Below are positions 33,524 through 42,766 of a DNA stretch of 64,000 nt, piece by piece. The first letter of the stretch is position 1. Every line of letters starts with the position of its first letter. Under the pieces are notes generated by a model that worked only from the letters and a program-made list of their open reading frames with translations, was not told where the DNA came from and ran no database searches. The stretch is from the NCBI RefSeq assembly GCF_009754915.1, contig NZ_WPIK01000008.1:124001-188000 (forward strand), written 5' to 3'. Position numbers and translations under genes: made by a program. The stretch is from Mucilaginibacter arboris. GTDB lineage: Bacteria > Bacteroidota > Bacteroidia > Sphingobacteriales > Sphingobacteriaceae.

Positions 33524-34927
33524 CTACAATTGGTATGCAACCCCCTTTTTTGCAGCCGTTACTTGATAACCATCTTCGGTTAAAGTATCAGCCAAAGCTT
33601 GCATACTCGTTGTTTCCCCGTGTACGAGAAAAACCTGTTTAAGTTGTGTTGAATCTATTTGTTTTACAGTATTTACCAAGTCATCATGGTCGCCATGAGC
33701 GCTGAACAAATCGGTTTGCTTAATGGTTGCATAAACAGCCAGGTCGCGGTCTTTGATATGAACAATCGGGTCTCCGCGAAGCAAACGGAAACCTAAAGTT
33801 CCTTTCGCACAATAACCGATAAATAAAATGGTACAATAATAATTCTGGATATTGTGAAATAAATGGTCCTGGATACGGCCGCCTTCGAGCATTCCTGCAG
33901 ACGAAATAATGATGCAAGGCTCAAAATAATTAGAAACCTGTCGGCTGTCTTTCAAATTTTCCACATAAACCAGGTTATCAAACTCGAACTGGTCTCCGGA
34001 TTTTCGATAAAATTCCTGCGATTCTTCACTCAGCAGATCATGATGTTTTCTAAATATTCCGGTAGATGAATTTGCCATCGGACTATCTACAAAAACCTTG
34101 ATTGGAGGAAGCAAGCCTTTAGAAAATATTTTATTAAGTGAAAAAACCAAAGCCTGTGTACGGCCAATACTAAACGCCGGAATAATTAGCCGGCCTGCTT
34201 CTTTTACACAACATTTTTCTATGGTTTCTGTCAGAACTTCTTCAACTGTTTTTCCTTTGGAATGATTACGTCCGCCATAAGTAGATTCGGAAACCAGGTA
34301 ATTTGTTGGGGGAAGCGTTTGCGGATCGCGTAAGGTTGGGTAATTTTTTCTGCCAATATCTCCTGTGAATGTGATGGTTTTTTCTTCGCCGTTCTCAGTG
34401 ATTTTAAAAGCAGCGGCAGCAGCGCCAAGCAAATGCCCAACCGGAATAAAAGTTAACTCGATGCTGTTATTAATGCGAAAAGGCTTGTTAAAACCAATCG
34501 TTACAAAACGGTCAATCGTTTCTGAAACGTGTTTTTGTAAGTATAAAGGCTGCATTGTTCTGCTGCCGTCACGTCTTTTATGTCCGCGATGTTTCCTGTT
34601 TTTTTGTGCTTTGTGCATAAAAATATTAACAGAATCCATCAGCAGTAATTCTGCTAATTCTGCAGTTGGCGGTGTACATAAAATTTGTCCTTCAAAACCC
34701 ATCCTTACCAAAGTTGGTAAATTGCCAGAGTGGTCAATGTGTGCATGGGTTAAAATCACCAGATCAATTTCGCCGGGATTAAAAGGAAAATCTTCGTTTA
34801 ATTGTACGTTGTGGTCGCGCTCATAATCTAAACCACAATCTATTAAAATCTTATAATTATCTTCAGTAGTCAATAGGTGCATACTTCCGGTAACCTGTTC
34901 GGCTGCACCCCAAATCGTTAATTTCAT
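33524..34927 (-). CDS. MBL-fold/beta-CASP ribonuclease-like protein
   Basis: The 467-residue protein combines a metallo-beta-lactamase domain with a beta-CASP insertion, the architecture of CPSF73-like RNA endo/exonucleases. The MBL motif is LTHAHIDHSGNLP near residue 59. The following blocks are GHLLGAAAAAFKI near 163, FTGDIGRKN near 188, SESTYGGRNH near 212, SAGMLEGGRIQDHL near 345, and the C-terminal FSAHGDHDDLV and VHGE metal histidines. It likely acts in RNA processing or decay. It stands alone in its orientation, 72 bases from the ABC exporter gene. Confidence 0.9.
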   Translation of the reverse strand: MKLTIWGAAEQVTGSMHLLTTEDNYKILIDCGLDYERDHNVQLNEDFPFNPGEIDLVILTHAHIDHSGNLPTLVRMGFEGQILCTPPTAELAELLLMDSVNIFMHKAQKNRKHRGHKRRDGSRTMQPLYLQKHVSETIDRFVTIGFNKPFRINNSIELTFIPVGHLLGAAAAAFKITENGEEKTITFTGDIGRKNYPTLRDPQTLPPTNYLVSESTYGGRNHSKGKTVEEVLTETIEKCCVKEAGRLIIPAFSIGRTQALVFSLNKIFSKGLLPPIKVFVDSPMANSSTGIFRKHHDLLSEESQEFYRKSGDQFEFDNLVYVENLKDSRQVSNYFEPCIIISSAGMLEGGRIQDHLFHNIQNYYCTILFIGYCAKGTLGFRLLRGDPIVHIKDRDLAVYATIKQTDLFSAHGDHDDLVNTVKQIDSTQLKQVFLVHGETTSMQALADTLTEDGYQVTAAKKGVAYQL

Positions 34928-34969
34928 TCAGTATCTTTCTGCGCATATAGGCGCTGTTTTTTTATCGGT

Positions 34970-34980
34970 AAAAGAAGCAT
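34970..34980 (+). repeat. Dispersed core repeat (GA-C form)
   Basis: Exact AAAAGAAGCAT preceded by GCTGTTTTTTTATCGGT. That upstream tract itself resembles an inverted AC-form half-copy, so this may be a degenerate inverted pair. It lies between the ABC exporter and the beta-CASP gene. Confidence 0.93.
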
Positions 34981-34998
34981 GCCGGTTAAAACTCCGGC

Positions 34999-36822
34999 TT
35001 AAACTTCAAACTGCAAGCTGCTAAGATAACGATAAAGGCCGCTTTTGTGCATCATCAGTTCTTCGTGTGTACCGCTTTCTTTCACTTTTCCTTTTTCCAG
35101 TACAATAATTTTATCTGCTTCGCGGATGGTAGATAAACGATGCGCAATGATGATGGAAGTACGGTTTTTCATCAGTTCTTCCAGTGCTTCCTGCACCAAA
35201 CGTTCTGATTCTGAATCTAATGAAGATGTTGCTTCATCCAAAATCAAAATGGAAGGGTTCTTTAATAAAGCTCTTGCAATTGCAATCCGTTGCCGTTGTC
35301 CGCCTGATAATTTAACACCGCGTTCGCCAACAATGGTATCATAACCTTCGGGAAAAGAAGCAATAAATTGATGCGCATTTGCCCGTTGTGCTGCTTTTAC
35401 AATTTCTTCTTCGGTAGAACTTAACTTTCCGTAAGCAATGTTTTCGCGTATTGTTCCTCCAAAAAGCAAAACATCCTGGGGAACAATGGCAACCTGGTTA
35501 CGAATATCTGTAAGCGAATAGGAGGAAGACGGCTTGCCATCAAACAAAATGGAACCTTTTTGCGGGTGGTAAAACTGAAGGATTAAACCGGCAATGGTAG
35601 ATTTTCCGGCTCCGCTTGGGCCAACAATAGCAATTCTTTCGCCCGAACCTGCACTGAATGATACTTCGTTTAGCACCGTAATTTCTGCACGCGAAGGATA
35701 AGCAAAAACAACCTTATCAAAATTAAGATTTCCGGTTATAGATTGATTAATAGCGTTATCGGCAATTTTAATGGAAATAGCTTCGCCTTGTTCGCCTAAA
35801 ATTTCTAAAACGCGCTCGCTTGCACCAACTGCTTTTTGCAATCCGGCGTACAGTTCCGGGAAACTTCCCATCGCTGCACCAACAAAAATGGAATACAAAA
35901 TAAAAGTAGTGAGGTTGCCGACAGACATTTCGCCACGGCTAACCAAAACCGATCCGTACCAAATTACTGCTACAATTGCACCGAACAAACAAAACACAAT
36001 AAAAGACGCAAACAAACCGCGAAATTTAGCGCCCCGAACTGCAATTCCGGCAACTTCCCGTATTTTTTTCTCATATCTTCCGGCTTCAAATGCTTCGTTT
36101 ACAAATGCTTTTACGTTAGAAATCCCCTGTAAAGTTTCTTCTACAATGGTGTTTGATTCTGCTAATTTATCCTGCGCCTGCCGGGAAATCTTCCGGATAA
36201 ACCTTCCGAAAAAAACGGCAACCACAATTAGCACGGGCAAAATCAGCAGTAAGGTTAACGTTAGTTTGATGGAAAAAATGGCTAATAGAATTACGCCGCC
36301 GATCATCAGGACCAGTTGCCTAATCATTTCGGCTAAAGTTGTAGTAATCGCATCCTGAATTTGAGAAAGATCAGCAGAAATCCGACTGTTCAATTCTCCT
36401 ACACGACGATTATTGAAGAAATTCATCGGAAGCGTAATCAGCTTAAAATAAGTATCCCGGCGAATATCTGCTAATGCGTTTTCGGCAACCTGTACAAACC
36501 AAATTACCCGGAAGTATGAAACCAGGGCCTGTACAAACAGTACAATAAAAGCGAGGGAACCGATGGCATTAACAGTTGGCGGAAGGAAAGCGTAACGTTG
36601 TTTGCCTTGTGCGGCATCTATTAAAGCGCCCAAAAAAGACGGAAACGCCAAACCGGTTAAACTGGTTAAAAAAAGGAAAACCAAAGCTGAGAAAAATTTT
36701 CCGCGGTAAGGCTTTAAGTAAACCAGTAGTTTTGTTATTTTTTCAAGGCTTTCCCGGTTTATTTTTGCTTTTGGCAAATCTTGTTCCTGGGTATTGCCAC
36801 TATTTAATCGCGCTCTGGCCAT
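34999..36822 (-). CDS. MsbA-like ABC exporter (fused membrane and ATPase domains)
   Basis: The 607-residue half-transporter has six membrane helices (residues about 40-330) followed by an ATPase domain. Visible ATPase motifs are Walker A VGPSGAGKST near residue 398, Q-loop AIVPQDVLLFGG, signature VKLSGGQRQRIAIARALL near 500, and Walker B ILILDEATSSLDSESE. It would work as a homodimer exporting a lipid or drug; lipid A core or another amphiphile is likely but not provable. The cytoplasmic N-terminus is short and has no peptidase domain. A one-mismatch core lies at 35353-35363. Confidence 0.93.
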   Translation of the reverse strand: MARARLNSGNTQEQDLPKAKINRESLEKITKLLVYLKPYRGKFFSALVFLFLTSLTGLAFPSFLGALIDAAQGKQRYAFLPPTVNAIGSLAFIVLFVQALVSYFRVIWFVQVAENALADIRRDTYFKLITLPMNFFNNRRVGELNSRISADLSQIQDAITTTLAEMIRQLVLMIGGVILLAIFSIKLTLTLLLILPVLIVVAVFFGRFIRKISRQAQDKLAESNTIVEETLQGISNVKAFVNEAFEAGRYEKKIREVAGIAVRGAKFRGLFASFIVFCLFGAIVAVIWYGSVLVSRGEMSVGNLTTFILYSIFVGAAMGSFPELYAGLQKAVGASERVLEILGEQGEAISIKIADNAINQSITGNLNFDKVVFAYPSRAEITVLNEVSFSAGSGERIAIVGPSGAGKSTIAGLILQFYHPQKGSILFDGKPSSSYSLTDIRNQVAIVPQDVLLFGGTIRENIAYGKLSSTEEEIVKAAQRANAHQFIASFPEGYDTIVGERGVKLSGGQRQRIAIARALLKNPSILILDEATSSLDSESERLVQEALEELMKNRTSIIIAHRLSTIREADKIIVLEKGKVKESGTHEELMMHKSGLYRYLSSLQFEV

Positions 36823-36880
36823 TTTTTAATTAATTCTGGTAAAAGCAACGAGTTTATTAAAAATGTTTGGCTCTGGCAAT

Positions 36881-37396
36881 TCAGCGGCGTTTACTTGACT
36901 TAATCCTGATGATTAAAAAAGTAAGGAGCAAAATAAGCGCGGCTGCAACAAACAGTAATTTTTTTAAATTTTCTGCCTCTTTGTGGTATTGTTCGGCTTC
37001 TGCCTGCAATTTTTCGGTCTGGTTACGCAACTTATTAATAGTGCCCATAAAAGAAGTATTGCGGTTTTCCGATTCTTTGGAACGGTCTAATACCTGGCTT
37101 TGAACGGTGGTACGATAATCCAACAATATTTTTAACTCCTTAAAAACAGCATTGTCTGTTTGAACAATGTCCATCAAAATTTCATTAGACCGGCGGATGT
37201 CTTTCTTAGTTTGCAAACCAAAAATACCAGTGTGCATATCCAAACTTTGAAAATATTGATTGAACTTGATGCTTCTTTTACCTAATAAATTATTGACTTT
37301 TTTACGCTGAAGCTGGTATGCCAGTGAATCTGTTTGCTGGGCAAATGTTGCCAAGCCGATAAAAAGCAGGCATAAAAGAAGTATCAGTTTTTTCAT
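36881..37396 (-). CDS. Signal-anchored coiled-coil protein of unknown function
   Basis: The 171-residue protein has a signal peptide (LILLLCLLFIGLATFAQ), a helical charged middle (residues 25-140, with INKLRNQTEKLQAEAEQ predicting coiled coil), and one C-terminal membrane helix followed by KSSKRR. The likely layout is periplasmic rod plus inner-membrane anchor. No family is recognised. It carries four exact core repeats (37049, 37142, 37269, 37374), read NTSFM, NAVFK, GKRSI and ILLLC. This is by far the densest gene in the window. Confidence 0.75.
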   Translation of the reverse strand: MKKLILLLCLLFIGLATFAQQTDSLAYQLQRKKVNNLLGKRSIKFNQYFQSLDMHTGIFGLQTKKDIRRSNEILMDIVQTDNAVFKELKILLDYRTTVQSQVLDRSKESENRNTSFMGTINKLRNQTEKLQAEAEQYHKEAENLKKLLFVAAALILLLTFLIIRIKSSKRR

Positions 37397-37514
37397 CGGT
37401 AAAAGAAGTAGTTTTAGATGATGGTTGATAGATAATAGTTCATGGATAATAGGTAATAGATAAGATTATTGTTGATGGTTATTTTGCTGATACCTCAAAC
37501 CTGAAAGTTGCTTC

Positions 37515-38291
37515 CTACAAAAACTCAATCCGCACAATATCGCCTACATTTAAACCTAATAAACCGCTTGCGTTTCCTTTGTTAATGGCAATTTCCAAAT
37601 GGTTACTAATGCCAAACAAACACAACTTTTCGCCTTCCGGCACTTCGTTATAATGCCAGCTTAGTTTATTGATCGATTCGTTTCGTTTAAAATACAGCAC
37701 AAACTGCCGTCCGTTTTGTACTTCGGTAAAAAGGTCTTTGGTGATGTTGGTAATTACATTTTGAAAGGAATCGATATAAATTACGCTTCCTTTAACAACG
37801 TTTTGATCTACAACCGGTTGCAGCGTCATCTTTTTTTCCAGCCGGATAATTGGTATGCCAATAGCTGTCAGTTTTCCTTTTTTTGCCAGATGGCAGGCAG
37901 CTTTTACAAAAATATCAGCCAAAGGAAAATGAAGAAATTTTAAATCCTGCAAAATATTGATCTCCACAATTTCATCCGGGATACGATCAAACATCAGCGA
38001 AAATATTCCGTTATCTGCGCCAACAAAATAATGGTTTTGGTACCTGATAGCGATGTACCGCGTTTCTTCGTTGTAAACAGTATCAATACCGATGAGATGA
38101 ACGGTATGTTCCGGGAAGTAATGATAACTGTTTTTGAGAATAAATGCAGCCTGAGGAACATTAAAGGCTGAAACAGAGTGTGTTATATCTACAATAGTAA
38201 CATCTGGCAAAAGCTTTAAAATACTACCTTTCAGAGCAGCCTGATAGATGTCCTTATCGCCCAAATCTGTAGTTAAAGTTATAATTGCCAT
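37515..38291 (-). CDS. SAM hydroxide adenosyltransferase (DUF62 family)
   Basis: The 258-residue enzyme hydrolyses S-adenosylmethionine to adenosine and methionine; the family also includes fluorinase and chlorinase. It begins with the signature ITLTTDLGDKDIYQAALKG and continues with VDITHSV and FVGADNGIFSLMF near residue 88. The C-terminal beta-barrel has FGISNHLEIAINKGNASGLL near 225. The 118-base gap before it (37397-37514) holds a one-mismatch core and an imperfect run of GATAATAG-like units at about 37425-37465. Confidence 0.9.
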   Translation of the reverse strand: MAIITLTTDLGDKDIYQAALKGSILKLLPDVTIVDITHSVSAFNVPQAAFILKNSYHYFPEHTVHLIGIDTVYNEETRYIAIRYQNHYFVGADNGIFSLMFDRIPDEIVEINILQDLKFLHFPLADIFVKAACHLAKKGKLTAIGIPIIRLEKKMTLQPVVDQNVVKGSVIYIDSFQNVITNITKDLFTEVQNGRQFVLYFKRNESINKLSWHYNEVPEGEKLCLFGISNHLEIAINKGNASGLLGLNVGDIVRIEFL

Positions 38292-38391
38292 TAAAATTCT
38301 AAATATTTATTACTAATCTTGTGGATAGGTATAAACTGCTGCAAATATTAAATTTTTAAGCATAAAAAATGATAACTAAAATTCTTAAAGC

Positions 38392-39354
38392 TTGAACGAA
38401 TTAAATTTAACGATCGACGCCATTAATCCTGCTATGTTGTGGGGGTCTAAAAATGATCATTATGAGATTATAAAAAAGCAATATCCAAAGTTAAAAATTG
38501 TTGCCCGGGGCAACGAGGTTAAAGTTTTGGGTGATGAAGCAGAGATTAAAAACTTTGAAGAAAAATTAAACCAGCTGATTGTACACATAGAAAAATTTCA
38601 GAACCTGAACCTGAACGATGTTGAACGTATTTTAAGCACGAAAGGTTCAGTTCAGGCTGCTTCCCCTGAGCAAAACGGGCAGGATAAAGGCCAGGGCGAG
38701 GTAATTGTATTTGGTACCAACGGCCTGATGATTAAAGCCCGTACAGCTAACCAGCAGCGCATGGTCAACAGCATCAGTAAAAACGATGTGCTTTTTGCAA
38801 TTGGCCCGGCAGGTACAGGGAAAACTTATACTGCGGTTGCACTGGCTGTAAGGGCACTTAAAAATAAAGAGATCAAGCGGATAATTTTAACGAGGCCAGC
38901 AGTAGAAGCCGGCGAGAACCTGGGTTTTTTACCAGGTGATTTGAAAGAGAAAATAGACCCTTATTTACGCCCATTATACGATGCACTGGATGATATGATC
39001 CCGGCAGAGCGTTTAAAAGCATACCTGGAAAACCGCACCATAGAAATTGCGCCGCTTGCTTTTATGCGTGGCCGTACTTTGGATAACTGTTTTGTAATTT
39101 TAGATGAAGCACAAAACGCTACTGATATGCAGTTAAAAATGTTTTTAACAAGGATGGGGCCAACTGCAAAATTTATTGTTACCGGAGATGTTACCCAGAT
39201 CGATCTTCCCCGAAAACAGCAATCCGGTTTGCATACAGCTTTGCGTATTTTGGCAGATATAAAAGGCATTGATATTATTTACCTTACGGGAGATGATGTG
39301 GTAAGGCATAAACTGGTAAGGCGCATCCTGGAAGCTTACGGAGATATTCAATAG
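38392..39354 (+). CDS. phoH: PhoH-family ATPase
   Basis: The start is a TTG at 38392 (MNELNLTIDAINPAMLWG), which matches the usual N-terminus of Bacteroidota PhoH. The 320-residue protein has an N-terminal KH-like region followed by the PhoH NTPase: Walker A AIGPAGTGKTYTAVALAVRAL near residue 138, TRPAVEAGENLGFLPGD near 167, FVILDEAQNAT (Walker B) near 233, and TGDVTQIDLP near 266. PhoH proteins are linked to RNA metabolism, often with YbeY. It is 110 bases from purC. Confidence 0.92.
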   Translation: MNELNLTIDAINPAMLWGSKNDHYEIIKKQYPKLKIVARGNEVKVLGDEAEIKNFEEKLNQLIVHIEKFQNLNLNDVERILSTKGSVQAASPEQNGQDKGQGEVIVFGTNGLMIKARTANQQRMVNSISKNDVLFAIGPAGTGKTYTAVALAVRALKNKEIKRIILTRPAVEAGENLGFLPGDLKEKIDPYLRPLYDALDDMIPAERLKAYLENRTIEIAPLAFMRGRTLDNCFVILDEAQNATDMQLKMFLTRMGPTAKFIVTGDVTQIDLPRKQQSGLHTALRILADIKGIDIIYLTGDDVVRHKLVRRILEAYGDIQ

Positions 39355-39464
39355 TTTTTAAAGTAGCAAATATTTAGCATAAAGATTAATCTTATCATCA
39401 ATTCTTTATTAAATTAAATACAATTTCTTGCTACTTTATACTAAATACTTGTTACTACTACTTA

Positions 39465-40412
39465 ATGAACGCAATTAAAGAAACTAATTTTAATTTTCCC
39501 GGCCAGACTAATTTTTACAGGGGCAAGGTAAGGGATGTTTATACCATTAAAGATAAATATTTAGTAATGGTAGCAACAGATCGTATTTCTGCTTTTGATG
39601 TAGTGCTGCCCGAACCAATACCGTATAAAGGACAAGTACTTAACCTGATTGCGGCCGGTTTCTTAAAAGCAACAGATGATATTGTGCCCAATTGGGTTAT
39701 CGCTGTTCCCGATCCAAGTGTAACTATTGGCCGCATTTGCAAACCCTTTAAAGTAGAAATGGTTATCCGTGGTTATCTGGCCGGCCATGCCTGGCGCGAA
39801 TATTTTGCCGGTAAAAGAAGCATCTGTGGTGTGAACCTGCCAGATGGTTTAAAAGAAAATGACCGGTTGCCGGAACCTATTATTACGCCGACTACAAAAG
39901 CCGCTGTTGGCCATGATGAAGATATATCCAGAGAAGCTATTTTAGCAAAAGGTATAGTGGCAGAAGCAGATTATATTCAGTTAGAAAAATTTACACAAGC
40001 CTTATTTCAGCGCGGTATAGAAATTGCCGCAGAACGAGGTTTAATACTGGTAGACACTAAATACGAATTTGGCAAAGCAGACGGAAAGATATTTTTAATT
40101 GATGAAATACATACACCAGATTCGTCAAGGTATTTTTACAAAGATGGTTATGCAGAACGGCAACAAAAAGGCGGGCCACAAAAACAGTTGTCAAAAGAGT
40201 TTGTTCGACAATGGTTGTTAGATCATCAGTTTTCGGGGAAGGAAGGGCAGCAGATACCTGAAATGAGTATCGAAATAGTAAAATCTATTTCAGAACGTTA
40301 CATCGAATTGTATGAATACATTAGTGGGAACCCTTTTGAGAAATCTGAGGATCAGAATATTAGTACGAGGATTGAAAAAAATATTAACGATGCACTCATT
40401 CTTTTACCCTGA
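39465..40412 (+). CDS. purC: Phosphoribosylaminoimidazole-succinocarboxamide synthase
   Basis: PurC joins CAIR with aspartate in purine synthesis. The 315-residue product shows [12 protein letters not shown] near residue 18, [20 protein letters not shown] near 38, [13 protein letters not shown] near 102, and [11 protein letters not shown] with [10 protein letters not shown] near 195-225. It is the longer SAICAR synthase form, close to the yeast-type length. A core repeat at 39813-39823 is read AGKRSI inside an otherwise conserved block. It begins after an A/T-rich gap holding an AGTAGCAA...TTGCTACT inverted repeat. Confidence 0.95.
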   Translation: MNAIKETNFNFPGQTNFYRGKVRDVYTIKDKYLVMVATDRISAFDVVLPEPIPYKGQVLNLIAAGFLKATDDIVPNWVIAVPDPSVTIGRICKPFKVEMVIRGYLAGHAWREYFAGKRSICGVNLPDGLKENDRLPEPIITPTTKAAVGHDEDISREAILAKGIVAEADYIQLEKFTQALFQRGIEIAAERGLILVDTKYEFGKADGKIFLIDEIHTPDSSRYFYKDGYAERQQKGGPQKQLSKEFVRQWLLDHQFSGKEGQQIPEMSIEIVKSISERYIELYEYISGNPFEKSEDQNISTRIEKNINDALILLP

Positions 40413-40467
40413 ATACTTTTATTTCTACACGAAATTATTCTATCTTTAACTATTAATATTAAATTAT

Positions 40468-40845
40468 ATGAAATTTACGGTAGATAAACATGAAAAATAT
40501 GTTCTGATTAAGTTAAACGAATCAAAACTTAACTCTTTGATTTCACCGCAGCTTAAATCTGAGTTGATTTTGATGAATACGGACGGGCAACGCAATATTA
40601 TTCTTGACTTATCAATGGTTAAATTTGCAGATTCATCCGGCTTGAGTAGCCTGTTAGTTGGCCATCGTATCTGTAAAAATGCTGATGGAGGTTTTATATT
40701 AACAGGTTTAAGTGAGTCTGTTGCACGTTTAATCTCTATTTCTCAGTTAGAAAATGTGCTCTCTATCGTAAATACACCGGAAGAAGCAATTGATTTGGTT
40801 TTTATGGAAGAAATTGAAAAAGACCTTAAAAAAGAAATAAAATAA
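40468..40845 (+). CDS. STAS-domain anti-sigma factor antagonist
   Basis: The 125-residue protein is a single STAS domain. The LDLSMVKFADSSGLSSLLVGHR block (residues 47-68) has the Asp-Ser-Ser-Gly phospho-site of SpoIIAA-like anti-anti-sigma factors. It would be regulated by a partner serine kinase, which is not in this window. The C-terminus is acidic and helical. A gap of 18 bases separates it from rnz, so they are probably cotranscribed. Confidence 0.88.
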   Translation: MKFTVDKHEKYVLIKLNESKLNSLISPQLKSELILMNTDGQRNIILDLSMVKFADSSGLSSLLVGHRICKNADGGFILTGLSESVARLISISQLENVLSIVNTPEEAIDLVFMEEIEKDLKKEIK

Positions 40846-40863
40846 TCGGTTTCCGCCTGCGAA

Positions 40864-41775
40864 ATGAGATTTGATGTAACGATATTAGGTAGCAGCTCTG
40901 CAACACCTATTTATAACAGAAATCCAACTTCACAAGCATTAAACATCAACGAACGGTTTTATTTAATTGACTGCGGCGAAGGTACCCAGCAACAAATGCT
41001 GCGTTTTGATGTAAAGCCGGGTAAAATAGACCATATTTTTATCAGCCATTTACACGGCGACCATTACCTCGGTTTAATCGGGCTGCTTTCATCCATGCAT
41101 TTAAACGGACGTAAAAAACCAATGCATATTTTTGGGCCGCCAGACCTAAAAAAGATTATCGATATAAATTTAGAATGTTCGTGGACCAAGCTGAACTACG
41201 AACTGATTTTTCATCCGTTGAAAAACACGGAAACAGAAGTTATTTTCGAAAACAAGGATATCATTGTTCAAACCATCATTCTAAATCATCGAATTCCTTG
41301 TACCGGATTTTTATTTAGTCAAAAAAAAAACCTCCTAAAACTGAATGCAACCCAATTAGAACACTATCAGGTTGGACGTAACCAGTTTTTAAAGCTGAAA
41401 CAAGGAGAAGATTTTGTAAACGAAAATGGCGAAAGGGTTCCTAATTCTGTATTAACAATTAAACCGGAAGACCCTAAAAGTTATGCCTATTGTTCTGATA
41501 CGTTAGCTGGGGAAGCTTATCTGCCGCAAATTGAGGATGTTGATTTACTTTATCATGAAGCTACTTTTATGCACGATTTATTAGCAAGGGCACAAGAAAC
41601 TTATCATACAACAGCATTACAAGCCGGTGAAATTGCGTTTAAAACAGGTGTAAAAAAGCTCTTAATAGGCCATTTTTCTGCCCGCTATAAAACGTTAGAT
41701 GGTTTACTGGAAGAAGCCAGGTCCGTTTTTAAAGAAACCGACCTGGCCATAGAAGGTAAAGTATTTACGATCTGA
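40864..41775 (+). CDS. rnz: Ribonuclease Z
   Basis: RNase Z is the endonuclease that removes the 3' trailer of tRNA precursors. The 303-residue short form has TILGSSSATP at the start, FLIDCGEGTQQQM near residue 34, and the metal motif ISHLHGDHYLGLIGLL near 60. The exosite loop and YCSDT near 205, HEATFMHDLL near 224 and GHFSARY near 264 follow. The stop codon's last base is the first base of a core repeat that fills the whole gap before the convergent MCE gene. Confidence 0.95.
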   Translation: MRFDVTILGSSSATPIYNRNPTSQALNINERFYLIDCGEGTQQQMLRFDVKPGKIDHIFISHLHGDHYLGLIGLLSSMHLNGRKKPMHIFGPPDLKKIIDINLECSWTKLNYELIFHPLKNTETEVIFENKDIIVQTIILNHRIPCTGFLFSQKKNLLKLNATQLEHYQVGRNQFLKLKQGEDFVNENGERVPNSVLTIKPEDPKSYAYCSDTLAGEAYLPQIEDVDLLYHEATFMHDLLARAQETYHTTALQAGEIAFKTGVKKLLIGHFSARYKTLDGLLEEARSVFKETDLAIEGKVFTI

Positions 41776-41785
41776 TACTTCTTTT
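41775..41785 (-). repeat. Dispersed core repeat filling a convergent intergenic gap
   Basis: Exact ATACTTCTTTT. Its first A closes the rnz TGA and it ends one base before the 3' end of the convergent MCE gene, so the 11-base gap is essentially the core itself. Confidence 0.95.
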
Positions 41786-41786
41786 A

Positions 41787-42734
41787 TCAATCATTTTTCT
41801 TTCCGCCAAATATCGAAAAGCTTACGTATCTTTTAGGATTGGCTTTCAGGTCCTGCATTAATTTATCCAGATCGGCAGCAGAATTATTTAAATTGTTATA
41901 TAGCTTGTCATCATTCAATAATAAGCTAATTGAACCCTTACCAGTATTTATTTTATTGATAGCCACTTGCAAATCGCTTATCGCTTTGTTGGCATTGGTT
42001 AAAGTTTCCTGGATATTTGTTTTGGCAACCTGGTTACTTAATTGATCGAAATTAGAAACGATGTGCGAAATATGTTCATTGTTATTACGGAGGTTATTAG
42101 AGATAGACTCGAAATTAGCCAGGATTTTGCCAATACGTCCGCCTTCAGAACCAACCAGCCCATCAACTTTTTTTGTAGTCCCCTCAATTGTTGCCAACGT
42201 ATTAGCAATGCTTTTAAAAGAGCGATCAACGTTTTTTTGGAAAGATGGGTTCAGGATAGTGTTTACAGAAGTTAAAAGCGAATCCATTTTAGCAATAATA
42301 TTCTCTGCTTTTTTCTGTACCGGCTGTACTGTTTCGGCTAAGCTTCTTTCTACGTTAGACCTTAAAGTATCCTTGTTTTCAGCATAAACGGCACTGTTGC
42401 CTAATTCAAACTCAATCGCTTTATTTCCTAATAAATCTGTACTCATTAAACGGGCAACAGAGTTTTGCGGAATAGGATAGTCTTTATTAATCTTAAATTC
42501 AACAACTGTTCTGCCGCTTGGCTGCAACTTCATATCAGAAACACGGCCAATCTGAAAACCATTTACCAGCACCGGTTTTGAAATATTTAAGCCATCAACA
42601 TGGCTATAGGTAGCATAAAATTTTTGTTCCCTGGACAGGATATCATTGCCACGCAAAAAATTATAGCCTAAAACAAGTACAGTAATAGCAACGGCCGTAA
42701 GTGCGCCAATTTTGGTTTCGTTAGATACTTTCAA
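41787..42734 (-). CDS. MCE-domain (MlaD-like) lipid transport protein
   Basis: The 315-residue protein has an N-terminal membrane helix (IGALTAVAITVLVLGYNFL) and an MCE domain (residues 38-115, with LNISKPVLVNGFQIGRVSDM). A long helical tail (residues 130-300) follows. MlaD-type proteins form hexameric rings that carry phospholipids between membranes. The partner MlaE/MlaF genes are not in this window. It is in the same orientation as the amidase gene 32 bases upstream, and both lie beside lptD, an envelope-biogenesis neighbourhood. Confidence 0.9.
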   Translation of the reverse strand: MKVSNETKIGALTAVAITVLVLGYNFLRGNDILSREQKFYATYSHVDGLNISKPVLVNGFQIGRVSDMKLQPSGRTVVEFKINKDYPIPQNSVARLMSTDLLGNKAIEFELGNSAVYAENKDTLRSNVERSLAETVQPVQKKAENIIAKMDSLLTSVNTILNPSFQKNVDRSFKSIANTLATIEGTTKKVDGLVGSEGGRIGKILANFESISNNLRNNNEHISHIVSNFDQLSNQVAKTNIQETLTNANKAISDLQVAINKINTGKGSISLLLNDDKLYNNLNNSAADLDKLMQDLKANPKRYVSFSIFGGKKND

Positions 42735-42766
42735 AATGTAATGTTTAAATTAATTCTATTTAATAG

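Noticed and set aside
37425-37465. Tandem repeat of GATAATAG-like units
   Set aside because: The units are imperfect, few and in A/T-rich non-coding DNA; noted but not strong enough to call a functional repeat.
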